A stretch of 64,000 nt of DNA, taken from the NCBI GenBank assembly GCA_016630905.1, contig WBMQ01000001.1, positions 558,001 to 622,000 of the forward strand, in the 5' to 3' direction. The notes beneath the pieces were generated by a model that saw only the letters and a list, made by a program, of their open reading frames with translations, searched no databases and was not told the origin of the DNA. The stretch's first letter is position 1; each line of letters begins with the position of its first letter. Positions 11,448-23,067 of this stretch are shown piece after piece. A program made the position numbers and the translations under genes. The DNA comes from Capillidium heterosporum (lineage: Eukaryota; Entomophthoromycota; Entomophthoromycetes; Entomophthorales; Capillidiaceae).

Positions 11448-12874
11448 AGCAGCTCGAACTTTTGTTATAGAGCTTTAAGACTATATATGTGAATTATGTA
11501 CATATTATCAACTACCTAATAGAGGGCTATAGTAGCCTTATAATTTAGAATACAGTTGTTTGATACTAAAAATTCCCATCAGTTTAAAACAAATAGGACG
11601 CTGCTGCTAATTGAAAACAGTACTGTCCAAATTATTTTGTACAGAAAGGAGCAAGTAGGAAGTCAAATCTGCTTTACTCATTTTCAAAAATATAAAAATT
11701 TTTCCATAAACTAGGTGTTGGATGTAGTTTTTGGGAGTCATAGATTTCAGATATATATTCGAAATCCAGACCAATCTGACTTACATATAGCATGTGATAT
11801 ATGCAGGGGAATCTTGCAGACTTTGTCTCTACAATAGCCTATTCGAATCAAACCTCTATACAAAATGTTACTCCATTAACCAGACAACTTTGGATATAAA
11901 AATATGTTAACTATATTGAAGGTTAGTGTTCCTATTTAATAATATGGCTTTAAATCACACCTATAGGTTCAATTTCTTTAAAAACCAAATAAGCCTTTCA
12001 ATAGATTTTGAAAGTTTATTAAGCATGCCAAGTTATCTTTAATTAATGAATCTTTTTACAGACCAATTAACTTGAAGAGACTTTCTTATAAATAAGCTGC
12101 TGTATAGTAAGAAATGTACTAAAGCTATGATAATGGGAATATATATAAAGTACCTATTCACTCTACTTTAAATATTTAAAAACTTTGCAAACCATTCGAA
12201 CTACAACCAACTACAGTATACCGAATTTAATTTATTGGGCTCCAAAAAGGATAAACTAAGTTTCTTTTCAATGCATGCTTTTTGTTCTTAATTTTTTCTA
12301 TACTTTTTAAATTCTATTGTATATTGCAAAGGGCGGAGTTATAAAATGACAAAGTAGAAAGATCCGCATTTCCAAATACAATTAATCCAAAAAAGTTTAT
12401 TTAAAAACCATTTGTCCAAAATAAGATAAATTCGAAATTTTCTTTAAATATGCTCAGGAATATATCACTAAATTCAATATAGTAACAGTAAGAAAAGCAT
12501 AGGCTTATGTAACCATAGCTTATCAAAATTTTAATCAAGCCACCTGATACTGCCTGTTGAAAGTTGAGATATCTTAAGTGAGTTTGAATTAGATGTTCAA
12601 TACTTGTGAGTGAATTATACTAGATTTATCAAAGGTCCAGTCAGACTATCATTAGTCATTTTCCCGATTGGCTAGAACAAAAAATTTACAAGCTTGATTC
12701 TATAAAAAGCTACATAGAGATTTATAATCAATATCCATAATAGTTTGTTCTAGAAATTGTTTGTTGAATCGACATTCTTGAACTGTTCAAAGAAAGACTA
12801 ATTTCAAATATTCAAGACTGCTTTTCTAAAATCACTCAACATTCAACAACACCAACATTATAATTTGAGAATAA

Positions 12875-13346
12875 ATGTCTGAATAGCTTTACCAAAGCAA
12901 CCTGTTAAGAATGTTTAATCTTGTTGTCTTATATCCAAACTATATTAGCATTGTGCTGTCTTTGATACTGCTTATCTTGATGACTCTCCTACTTAACTAA
13001 TTAGTGAATTTACCTCTATACTAGCTGTAACTAGCCATCTACAGATAAGATACAATAAATCAAGTTAGTCTATGTCTTCAAACTAGAATAGTCTTAGTAG
13101 ATCTAATAAACCATATTGTCAGTAGCCATTACTATACTGCCAAAGCTAATCCTATTTGTAGCTTTTAGGATTTTACTGAGTTTTTAATAAGATTTACTGA
13201 TTTTTGAATATTGCTATTACTGCAAACCTCTAGCTAGTATTCCTAGAAGGTAAGTACTTTAAGCCTTAGTAGGAGTACTTATGCTAGAGAGTTTCCATAT
13301 TCATCTTTTAGTTTCTTAATCCTATCTTATAGTAATATATAAAGTA
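12875..13346 (+). pseudogene. Decayed 7TM receptor, 5' half (copy A)
   Basis: From ATG 12875 the frame reads MSE-stop-LYQSNLL and then a TM1-like YPNYISIVLSLILLILM, followed by an intron-like gap. It continues with LDxINHIVS, a CSFLGFYxxF TM3 start and a FLNIAITANLxLVFLE segment, all recognisable from the live receptors but with stops and many C-to-T/G-to-A changes. The copy ends where an old minus-strand LTR-1 begins at 13,352, with target word TTAAG just before it. The 3' half is not present in this copy. Confidence 0.8.
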
Positions 13347-13351
13347 TTAAG

Positions 13352-14307
13352 TGTTAACTTAGCTCTCAGGCTAAGTTAGGTGTTAAACACTGGAACATTT
13401 ATTTTTTGTAAGAAACCTATAATTTAGCTACTACTAAACAGAGTATTTTGGGGTGATACAGTTACATATTCATCCCTGCACTTTGAAATACCTACCATTC
13501 ATTAGTATATATTATAACTAATAGTGAAGTGCTCAAATTACTTAAGACTAATTTCTATTAAGAAGGTAAGTTTGGGATTTTGAACTTAATTGTTGGAAAA
13601 TGTCTATAAGAAACGTTCACCAGCTAAGGTTAGCCAGGAAGCAACAGTAGCCAGGACTCCATAAAGGCTAAGAATGTTAACCATAAAGTTATATAAGAAG
13701 GAAGCTCATGCTTAGAGCCTAATCCAGAAATGGTAGGCAGATAGGAATACTCCAAGAGTAGCCATCAGGCTAAGGAGCACAGTTGGGTTCATTAATTCAG
13801 AAGGGTTCTAGGGTTTAGTTCAGATCAATTTGGTTCAGTTCTATTGTTTGGTTTAGATTAGTGCAACTCTCTACTGTTGAGGGATACCAATTATCAGTTC
13901 TACATTATACTATGCAGAAAGTCTATACTATGCCAATAGCAGAAGAAATATCAAATAATTCAATATGTTTATTTAAATATAACTTCCTACTACTAAGTTT
14001 ACTGTAAGCCTTATATAGGTGATTTGTCTTTAGTAGTTGGTACTTAGGATACTAGTAATTAATGTTTTCTCTAATCCATTAGTAATACTACTTCTCTTAT
14101 TTTCTGGGTATTTGTCATTAATCTAAAAAATGCCAAGGCTGATTTAGAAACAGTTAATGCTAAATAAAACACTTAATTTATGCTAAAGAGAAAAGACTTC
14201 TAGTATTTCTAGGATCAATACCAAACTGGTAATCTATGTGTCTGGAATATAAAACTGAATTCTAGTTATTAAGTGAAGCTACAACTAATTAAAAGTATTT
14301 CCTTACA
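13352..14307 (-). mobile_element. Old LTR-1 fragment with nested LTR-2 (copy A)
   Basis: The LTR-1 3' part (TGTTAACTTAGC... on the plus strand) runs to 13,590. A minus-oriented LTR-2 of 717 bp (13,591-14,307) follows, beginning TGTTGGAAAA and ending TTTCCTTACA. The rest of LTR-1 is missing on this side because the duplicated block stops at the LTR-2 end. Both repeats are heavily decayed by transitions. Confidence 0.85.
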
Positions 14308-14579
14308 ATTACTAGCTTAATGTATAATAGCTATATTTAAATAGATTGGTTAATAAATTTGAAATAATACTACCAATTTGTATAAATTACTTTGCTACAA
14401 AACTACTTAGTAACTGCATAATAGCTAGTATATTATTGTACAGTTTTTTTATAACTAAGTAGTTATACAGTCTAATATTAAGCCACTATACTAACTGTAC
14501 AATTACTTTAAAAATACACAGTTATTAAATGCCTTATTATATAACTATACTAACTGTTCATTTTATAGATAATTGCACA
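14308..14579. other. AT-rich spacer of the small palindrome with a short inverted repeat
   Basis: It contains an 11-bp inverted repeat (14,401-14,411 with 14,454-14,464). No gene is visible. It lies between the LTR-2 end and the decayed 3' half of the receptor pseudogene. Confidence 0.5.
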
Positions 14580-15104
14580 TTTAGCTGAAAAATGTGACTT
14601 TATTCTATTAAAAAGACAAAACAATTAAAATCTATAGGAATTTAAAAATTTAGTCTTATAGATAAATATATACTACCTTTTTCAATTCTGGCCCAAAGGT
14701 TTGAAAAGCTGTTATCATATCTAAAAGCATTATATATACTTCTTATAATGAATCCACCAAGGCAAATAAAGCAACATAGTGGATAGATTTTATTTAAAAA
14801 GTTAGCAACATCTTATAAAAACATATATATTCTAAGTATTGGTTTTTTAATAAACCTTTTTATTATCCTACTGTATTAAGCCATACTTAATCCTTTATAA
14901 GACAATGATAGATAGCTAATATATCTTTATAACTTTGTAATTATAAGCATTACTATAATAAGATAGTAAAACATAGTAGCAATTATAACTATATTCACCA
15001 AATAAAAGTTTAGCAGCTATAACCTAATACATAAGTAGTCTATATAACAATTTCTATTTCTATTCTTGATAAAGAAACCTAGCTTTATAATCTTTAGTAC
15101 TTAA
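14580..15104 (-). pseudogene. Decayed 7TM receptor, 3' half
   Basis: On the minus strand the traces are: FFIKNRN..CYIDY (outer loop with Cys), a TM5-like IATMFYYLIIVMLIITKL, then PLCCFICLGGFI-like TM6, then W.R..KG before an intron and FNCFVFL (TM7). The order and spacing match receptors 1-4, but stops are frequent. This is the continuation of the 5' half at 17,188-17,660; the two halves are split by LTR insertions at 15,105-17,182. Confidence 0.75.
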
Positions 15105-16003
15105 TGTTGGCTGGTTGCCCTCGCTGAGTGTTTGACCACTGGCTCGGACTTCCAGTCAAGTAGGTTTGGCCAAACTTGGTGAGTCCTTCGGCATGGGACA
15201 TGACATGTGTATCGTGTTGTGGGCTGACTAATATAGATGCGGCAACTGCCCTACAATTAAATCCAATATAAAAGCTTTATTCTTGCAACACTTCTGGTTA
15301 GGAACCCTTAAAATGTTATAATCAACCTAACCCAAACTTAATCTACAATTAGGGCAAACTCAAAAGAAAGGTCCCAAACAATTCTGATAAACTGACTCAG
15401 AAACTCTCTTTTCCTCTATTGATGAAAGCGATCCAGAAACTCTTTTTCTTTCCCTCTTGTTCTTTCACTGTCCTTTTTGTCCTCCTATCTGTTTCTTCTT
15501 GTTTGGTGGTCTGTTTCCCATTTTTGTCCTCTTCTTATCCTCTCTCTCTTTTCTCCCTCTGTCTGTCTTTTCTCTCTGTCTCCTCCTTCTGTCTCTTCTT
15601 CCTTTGTCCTCCTTATATAGTAGATCCGAAACAAGGCATAATTTGAAGGCTTGTCAGTGAACTCTTTTCTTAATGAACCGGAGAGTCACTATCCTAATTA
15701 CTGCTGTCCGCCTCCGCATTTTGGATTCACTTTCTCTGCAAGTCAACCATCAGAGAAATCCGGCATTAAGTCCGAAATCCCAAACTTACCTTCTCAATAG
15801 AAATCGGTCTTAGGTAATTTGAGCACTTTGCTATTAGTTAGAATATATACTAATGAATAGTAGGTATTTCAAAGCGCAGGGATGAATATGTAACTGTATC
15901 ATCCCAAAATACTCTGTCCAGTAGTAGCCAAATTGTAGGTTTCTTATGAAAAATTAATGTTCCAATGTTCGACACCCAACTTAGCCTAAGAGCTAAGTTG
16001 ACA
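15105..16003 (+). mobile_element. Solo LTR-1 (899 bp, TSD CTTAA)
   Basis: Complete TGTTGGCTGG...GTTGACA ends. CTTAA flanks both sides (15,100-15,104 and 16,004-16,008). It is moderately decayed. It sits immediately next to an older LTR-1 that uses the same CTTAA target. Confidence 0.92.
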
Positions 16004-16008
16004 CTTAA

Positions 16009-17182
16009 TGTTGGCTAGTTGCTCTTGCTGAGTATTTGACTACTAGCTTGGACTTCTAGTTAAGTAGGTTTAGCCAAACTTGATGAGTTTTTTGGTATAG
16101 GATGTGACATATATATCATATTGTAGGCTGACTAATATAGATGCAGCAACTGCTTTACAATTAAATCCAATATAAAAGCTTATTCTTGCAATACTTCTGA
16201 TTAGGAACCCTTAAAACATTTTAATCTGTAAGGAAATACTTTTAATCAATTGTAGCTTCACTTAATAACTAGAATTCAGTTTTATATTCCAGACACATAG
16301 ATTACCAGTTTGGTATTGATCCTAGAAATACTAGAAGTCTTTTCTCTTTAGCATAAATTAAGTGTTTTATTTAGCATTAACTGTTTCTAAATCAGCCTTG
16401 GCATTTTTTAGATTAATGACAAATACCCAGAAAATAAGAGAAGTAGTATTACTAATGGATTAGAGAAAACATTAATTACTAGTATCCTAAGTACCAACTA
16501 CTAAAGACAAATCACCTATATAAGGCTTACAGTAAACTTAGTAGTAGGAAGTTATATTTAAATAAACATATTGAATTATTTGATATTTCTTCTGCTATTG
16601 GCATAGTATAGACTTTCTGCATAGTATAATGTAGAACTGATAATTGGTATCCCTCAACAGTAGAGAGTTGCACTAATCTAAACCAAACAATAGAACTGAA
16701 CCAAATTGATCTGAACTAAACCCTAGAACCCTTCTGAATTAATGAACCCAACTGTGCTCCTTAGCCTGATGGCTACTCTTGGAGTATTCCTATCTGCCTA
16801 CCATTTCTGGATTAGGCTCTAAGCATGAGCTTCCTTCTTATATAACTTTATGGTTAACATTCTTAGCCTTTATGGAGTCCTGGCTACTGTTGCTTCCTGG
16901 CTAACCTTAGCTGGTGAACGTTTCTTATAGACATTTTCCAACAATTAAGTTCAAAATCCCAAACTTACCTTCTTAATAGAAATTAGTCTTAAGTAATTTG
17001 AGCACTTCACTATTAGTTATAATATATACTAATGAATGGTAGGTATTTCAAAGTGCAGGGATGAATATGTAACTGTATCACCCCAAAATACTCTGTTTAG
17101 TAGTAGCTAAATTATAGGTTTCTTACAAAAAATAAATGTTCCAGTGTTTAACACCTAACTTAGCCTGAGAGCTAAGTTAACA
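16009..17182 (+). mobile_element. Older LTR-1 with nested LTR-2, same CTTAA target
   Basis: It starts TGTTGGCTAG right after the CTTAA of the younger copy and ends GTTAACA, followed by CTTAA (17,183-17,187). It is heavily decayed (CpA to TpA and CpG to TpG). About 450 bp of the middle of LTR-1 is missing where the nested LTR-2 sits. Confidence 0.87.
16227..16943 (+). mobile_element. LTR-2 nested in old LTR-1 (717 bp)
   Basis: It starts TGTAAGGAAATAC and ends TTTTCCAACA, with a TATA-like TATATAAGG near 16,517. No matching target duplication was found, and the flanking LTR-1 sequence is missing about 450 bp, so insertion was accompanied or followed by a deletion. A decayed form of the LTR-2 3'-end reading frame (MNPTVLLSLMATLGVFL...) starts at 16,742. 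Confidence 0.85.
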
Positions 17183-17187
17183 CTTAA

Positions 17188-17660
17188 TACTTTATATATT
17201 ACTATAAGATAGGATTAAGAAACTAAAAGATGAATATGGAAACTCTCTAGCATAAGTACTCCTACTAAGGCTTAAAGTACTTACCTTCTAGGAATACTAG
17301 CTAGAGGTTTGCAGTAATAGCAATATTCAAAAATCAGTAAATCTTATTAAAAACTCAGTAAAATCCTAAAAAGCTACAAATAGGATTAGCTTTGGCAGTA
17401 TAGTAATGGCTACTGACAATATGGTTTATTAGATCTACTAAGACTATTCTAGTTTGAAGACATAGACTAACTTGATTTATTGTATCTTATCTGTAGATGG
17501 CTAGTTACAGCTAGTATAGAGGTAAATTCACTAATTAGTTAAGTAGGAGAGTCATCAAGATAAGCAGTATCAAAGACAGCACAATGCTAATATAGTTTGG
17601 ATATAAGACAACAAGATTAAACATTCTTAACAGGTTGCTTTGGTAAAGCTATTCAGACAT
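17188..17660 (-). pseudogene. Decayed 7TM receptor, 5' half (copy B)
   Basis: Mirror of the copy at 12,875-13,346, with the same stops. The start codon is at 17,660-17,658 and the frame is interrupted at CTTAA by LTR-1 insertions. The remaining coding traces resume at 15,104 on the same strand. Confidence 0.8.
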
Positions 17661-19087
17661 TTATTCTCAAATTATAATGTTGGTGTTGTTGAATGTTGAG
17701 TGATTTTAGAAAAGCAGTCTTGAATATTTGAAATTAGTCTTTCTTTGAACAGTTCAAGAATGTCGATTCAACAAACAATTTCTAGAACAAACTATTATGG
17801 ATATTGATTATAAATCTCTATGTAGCTTTTTATAGAATCAAGCTTGTAAATTTTTTGTTCTAGCCAATCGGGAAAATGACTAATGATAGTCTGACTGGAC
17901 CTTTGATAAATCTAGTATAATTCACTCACAAGTATTGAACATCTAATTCAAACTCACTTAAGATATCTCAACTTTCAACAGGCAGTATCAGGTGGCTTGA
18001 TTAAAATTTTGATAAGCTATGGTTACATAAGCCTATGCTTTTCTTACTGTTACTATATTGAATTTAGTGATATATTCCTGAGCATATTTAAAGAAAATTT
18101 CGAATTTATCTTATTTTGGACAAATGGTTTTTAAATAAACTTTTTTGGATTAATTGTATTTGGAAATGCGGATCTTTCTACTTTGTCATTTTATAACTCC
18201 GCCCTTTGCAATATACAATAGAATTTAAAAAGTATAGAAAAAATTAAGAACAAAAAGCATGCATTGAAAAGAAACTTAGTTTATCCTTTTTGGAGCCCAA
18301 TAAATTAAATTCGGTATACTGTAGTTGGTTGTAGTTCGAATGGTTTGCAAAGTTTTTAAATATTTAAAGTAGAGTGAATAGGTACTTTATATATATTCCC
18401 ATTATCATAGCTTTAGTACATTTCTTACTATACAGCAGCTTATTTATAAGAAAGTCTCTTCAAGTTAATTGGTCTGTAAAAAGATTCATTAATTAAAGAT
18501 AACTTGGCATGCTTAATAAACTTTCAAAATCTATTGAAAGGCTTATTTGGTTTTTAAAGAAATTGAACCTATAGGTGTGATTTAAAGCCATATTATTAAA
18601 TAGGAACACTAACCTTCAATATAGTTAACATATTTTTATATCCAAAGTTGTCTGGTTAATGGAGTAACATTTTGTATAGAGGTTTGATTCGAATAGGCTA
18701 TTGTAGAGACAAAGTCTGCAAGATTCCCCTGCATATATCACATGCTATATGTAAGTCAGATTGGTCTGGATTTCGAATATATATCTGAAATCTATGACTC
18801 CCAAAAACTACATCCAACACCTAGTTTATGGAAAAATTTTTATATTTTTGAAAATGAGTAAAGCAGATTTGACTTCCTACTTGCTCCTTTCTGTACAAAA
18901 TAATTTGGACAGTACTGTTTTCAATTAGCAGCAGCGTCCTATTTGTTTTAAACTGATGGGAATTTTTAGTATCAAACAACTGTATTCTAAATTATAAGGC
19001 TACTATAGCCCTCTATTAGGTAGTTGATAATATGTACATAATTCACATATATAGTCTTAAAGCTCTATAACAAAAGTTCGAGCTGCT
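17661..19087. other. AT-rich part of block B, no gene seen
   Basis: Present three times (also 11,448-12,874 and 54,848-56,274) and almost identical in each. No reading frame with a recognisable product was found. Confidence 0.5.
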
Positions 19088-19149
19088 TCCGTTCCAATTA
19101 AAACTTGCCACATTTTCTCTATATTTATGGTAAATTAAATTGGAACGGA
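19088..19149. repeat. 12-bp inverted repeat with 38-bp loop (copy B)
   Basis: TCCGTTCCAATT at 19,088-19,099 pairs with AATTGGAACGGA at 19,138-19,149. It lies 44 bp from the outer block boundary at 19,193. Confidence 0.85.
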
Positions 19150-19193
19150 GGTGATATGATATAGTAATAGTGATAACATGACTATTAGTATAA

Positions 19194-19959
19194 AATGAAT
19201 TTTTAAAATCAAAATTTTTATTCGGAATAAAGCATAAGGAGAAGAATAAATATGCTCTAGATGCTTCTTAAAGTTCCTAGAGGTTGGAATGAGAAGGTAG
19301 GAGACATATCTTCTCAAATAATATTTTCATTCCCAAGTATAAAATTAAATTAAATAGGTTAGAGCTCATATATTCGATTGTTATATAATTCTGGACATTA
19401 AAAATAAGTTTTTATTGTCCACGTTTCTGTTCAATCATACATTTACATAACTTCTCTAATCGGAATCTTCCCTCCAAAACTTTAAAAAAGGTGAGGAAAG
19501 ATTCTGACCAGAGAAATATTTACCAACTTTTTGCATTCAGATTGATTGAGTTTAATGCCCCTGATGACCAGTGATCGATTTATCAAAATATAGTTAAGTA
19601 GAAGACTTTAGTTTATTACACTACTCTAAATATGCTAAAGGTTAGCTGTCTATCTTATATGAAAGCCAACTGATACTAAGCCTTATCGAAATCAATTTTT
19701 TGACTAATTGTAACATAAAGTTTGTAGGTTGCTACAGCAATATCTTAAGGTACTAAAGTAAAATAATGACAGGTAGACTAGGCACTGTATTTAAAGCGAT
19801 ATAAAGCATAAGTTGGTCGTTGATAAATCAGCTGTCTTCTCTCATTATTTACAAATCCATCGAAAGTAGGTGTTACAAGAAATTAAAATTTATTAGCTTG
19901 AAAGCAATCAATATACAAGAAACAAATTAAAATACTAAGTATAGTTTATTAAAGATATG
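19194..19959. other. AT-rich 3' flank of receptor 3, no gene seen
   Basis: Only short frames occur, such as one at 19,135-19,317 that crosses the block boundary, which argues against it being a conserved gene. The end next to 19,960 should hold the receptor 3 transcript terminus. Confidence 0.5.
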
Positions 19960-21249
19960 TTATAAATGCCTGGTTTCTTCCAAAAACTCATCAGAACCGG
20001 AGCTTTCGGTAATTTCACCACCTTCAATAACCTCGGTAGTTTCTTCAATTCTGATAATCTGGCTAGCAATAGTTTCGTTGCCAGTAAGAGTATCGGTGGA
20101 TCTAAGTTCGACTTATTTATTAATTAATAGCCATCAGTATCAAATAAACTTACTATCGTATTTCCGGTCGTTCTTACCTCTCCAAGCTGCATATCGATCT
20201 TTGATTCCGTTCATCATCTTTAAAAACACAATATGAAAGGTCGGATCAAGCAAAAAAGCAGCACAATTAAATAAGCCAACAAGTCCTAGAAAAGTTAGCT
20301 TGGTTGACGAGTATAAGATACCATTTCCGCAGCCAGACCAAATGATTAAAGCATCGTTGTCCACGTTAGCCAAATTACAAATACTCCTTACAACGAACCC
20401 ACAAAGGCAGATGAAACAGAACAATGGGTAGAGGGCACTATCAAAGGTTATTAATTTTGATTGAATCAAAGAACTACACTCTAAAAATAAGTTTTCGATG
20501 AAATTTTTTAAAGTTGTATCTCCCTCCAATGGCGCTCTTAATGAATTCACCGGTAGCGTTGTGGGCGTTGGCAGCAATAACTTTAATATACTCTTGCAGC
20601 TTTATAATCATATGGACTGCAACGTACAAGCAGTAAATCATTGTTATAAGCATAGTGCCTATCACAAAAATAACGTTTAGAGCCTGCGACTTAGGATACC
20701 CATAGTTTAAATAGCAAAGTCCGTCGGTGTTCTTGCCAAAATAGCCTAATACTAAAATCGTTAGTGCTTAAAATTTTGAAACATACCAAAAAGCGGAAGC
20801 GAAATGCTAAACGATACGAATATAGGCAGCCCCCAGTAAATGTATTCCCACTTAATATTGAACTGTTTGTTCTTTATGAATACCAGATGAAGGTTAGCGG
20901 CAATTGATATGTTCATCAAGCAATAAATGATGCGACCAAAAAAGCGGTAGAACCCTAGGAAATTACAAGTAGACCCGGCTGCAACATTGTAGTTGTAAAT
21001 ACTAACAATATGATTTGTCAGGTCTATGAAAGCGATCCCAGCTTGAAGACGCAGAGTGACACGGTTTAGTAAATTTCTATTGTAAAAACCTAGCGATAGT
21101 TAGCACTAGAATTCAATGGATAATTGGATACATAGTATTAACATCAGAAGCAAAGGTACTGCCGATAAGGTGGCGCTAACATAATTCAAATAGGGAACGA
21201 CGGCAACAAAAGTCGTTAACGCTGGACTAGATGGTGGTTTATTGGACAT
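19960..21249 (-). CDS. 7TM receptor, Git3/cAMP-receptor-like (receptor 3, TRHL type, 364 aa), left copy
   Basis: Mirror image of 52,686-53,975, where the exon structure was worked out. Six exons on the minus strand with introns of 35-42 bp, and 1,095 coding nt (364 codons plus stop). Approximate membrane segments: 14-41, 50-73, 81-111, 122-146, 164-190, 233-254, 260-283. Cys81 (TM3) and Cys153 (second outer loop) would pair. The third inner loop (192-231) is long and includes GRYNFKKFHRKL. The tail is acidic and Thr/Ser-rich (EETTEVIEGGE) and ends TRHL, as in receptor 2. It is divergent from receptor 4 at 23,068. No stop or frameshift was seen, in contrast to the decayed relative at 17.2-17.7 kb. 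Confidence 0.88.
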
Positions 21250-23012
21250 GGATTGTTAGTTGAAGCCGATAGAGTTTTGGAGTTTAATGATTTGGAGAAA
21301 TTCAGCAGGTATTTATACTAATTTTTGGCTCTTTAGTCATAAATTACTTTTTGAACTAATATATATAATTGAAAAAATTTACATAGCCCATTGACTTTAA
21401 ACCTATTGAGATATATTGAAGTTTAATGAACTGGAGGGTCCGTTCCAAGTATAAGGCATCATATAACTCGATGATTCTAAATTGTTTTAAAGAATGTATT
21501 TAAAATAAAAGAATGCTAATTCAAAGGAAAAATTAGTTCTTTTCGTAGGTATTCCTGCTAGAAAAGTTCATCTTAGCTACTGAAACTCGGTATACTTTAT
21601 ATATATGACAAGTGATCTGTTCATAAGGCTTGTAGGTTATCATTATAATGTATATTTGAGTGAAAACTTGAAATAGCTATTATAGTTTTAGGAGATACAT
21701 TCGAGAACAAGCATTTTTCATACAGGTAATTTTAATCCCATCATCTCATAGATTTGAATAATTTAAGATAACTTTTAATTAGCTAAACCTGATATACTTA
21801 AGGTTTCTACTAAGCTATCTGAGTACAGGTTTGACGAGTTAGCAAAAAACAAGATGTGTAGAATTCAACAAGTTATACTCCGCTGCATTCTTTTATATAA
21901 AAGGCAATGCCTATCTGGATTAGGTATTTTTGAGATGCTATTGGCTTACTTTTTTTCGCTAAATGCCTTCAAATTAGTGAGTATATCTGGTATAGGTTTA
22001 GAGCTACCTTAGCTGGATTATAAAACCTGATTAACATATATAGTAAAACCCATAGTATTCTGCAGTTTAGTAAATAGTACTTAACTAATTGTATTAAATG
22101 GCCTCTGCATACCTATCTATTCAAACTGAAATTTGATCTCAAAAATATTAAAGCTATTACAAATATCTTTTCAATTGTATACCTATTCTTTTTTAAATTT
22201 AATTTAAATATTAAATGCTTTATAAATACGTTCATTTTAAATATAAGTATGTAGTGAGGTTTTGTATTTAAGTCATCTTAGTTCAAATCTAAGTTCCAAT
22301 TTACTAAATGGAATCAGCCAGCGATATATCATATACTAATGGGTCAAGCGATTCAAAAAATAATTACAAGGTAGTAAAGACTAAAGCTATAAACCAACTA
22401 TTACATTAAATGAATGTTGTCCTAATAAATTTAAACTCCTTTCAGAAAAGAGACCACCTTAATTTAGCAATCAAGTTAAGCATCCCAACTTTATGGTAAA
22501 ATGTAAGAGTTAATGGTGTAAAGTATAAATTAAAAATCTAGCAATGAAATATAGGCATATCAATCCCCAAGCTTTGATTCAACTGACAACTTGGTTGTCA
22601 AATTTACAAGCCAAGCTGCTTAAGTTAAATCAATAGTTTTCAAGATATATTTACATTAGGTTGGTTAGGCCATTTATCTTACTGCTTTATCTAAAAAATG
22701 AAATTGTGAATAGATACTTACTTAATCATAAGGTCAAGTATTTTTTAACCAATGAGTTTACAGATGTATTTTAAAGGCGCTTTTTGCTAAGTCGCGCACC
22801 TTAGCAAATTAATTTACATAAAGTTAACTTGGATGAGATAGAATATAAAACAGGTTACCTCAAATAGATAGTGCCTTAAGTAGGAACAAAGGTTTTGAGC
22901 CTTGTTTTGTAAAGCTACCTTCATATGATTTCCCATTATCTTATCCCGATAACCCCAGCATAAAGCTATAAAACCAACTTATTTCTCATAAAAAGCAATC
23001 GCTTAGACAATA
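21250..23012. other. Shared intergenic region of divergent receptor pair 2
   Basis: About 1.8 kb, AT-rich, with no intact gene. It should contain the promoters of receptors 3 and 4; their TATA boxes are about 60 and 46 bp from the starts. It is mirrored at 50,867-52,685. Confidence 0.55.
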
Positions 23013-23022
23013 CTATAAATAT
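23013..23022 (+). promoter_or_regulatory. TATA box of receptor 4
   Basis: CTATAAATAT, 46 bp before the ATG at 23,068, identical to the motif before receptors 1 and 2. Confidence 0.6.
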
Positions 23023-23067
23023 GGGAACAGTACCAAAATCTAAAGACAAAATTGAATTTTACAACCA

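Larger units (their letters stand above)
11342..14307 (+). repeat. Duplicated block, copy A
   Basis: It is an inverted, near-identical match to 16,227-19,193 (block B; positions sum to 30,534-30,535) and a direct match to the beginning of block C (from 54,742). The outer boundary is sharp at 11,342, close to a 12-bp inverted repeat. The inner boundary is exactly the end of an LTR-2 copy. It holds a decayed receptor pseudogene, a truncated LTR-1 and a nested LTR-2. Blocks A and B form a palindrome with arms of about 3 kb and a 1.9-kb spacer. Confidence 0.93.
16227..19193 (-). repeat. Duplicated block, copy B
   Basis: Inverted copy of block A and mirror of block C. It contains the 5' half of the receptor pseudogene, the nested LTR-2/LTR-1 and about 1.5 kb of otherwise unassigned AT-rich sequence (17,661-19,193). 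Confidence 0.92.

Noticed and set aside
14401-14464. Possible MITE with 11-bp inverted ends
   Set aside because: Short arms in AT-rich DNA, no target duplication and no second copy seen.
20498-20680. 60-codon frame opposite receptor 3 (and its mirror)
   Set aside because: Antisense to an exon of the spliced receptor gene.
22260-22310. tRNA-like T-arm (CTTAG-TTCAAAT-CTAAG)
   Set aside because: The stem and loop fit, but no matching acceptor stem, D-arm or anticodon arm could be placed upstream.
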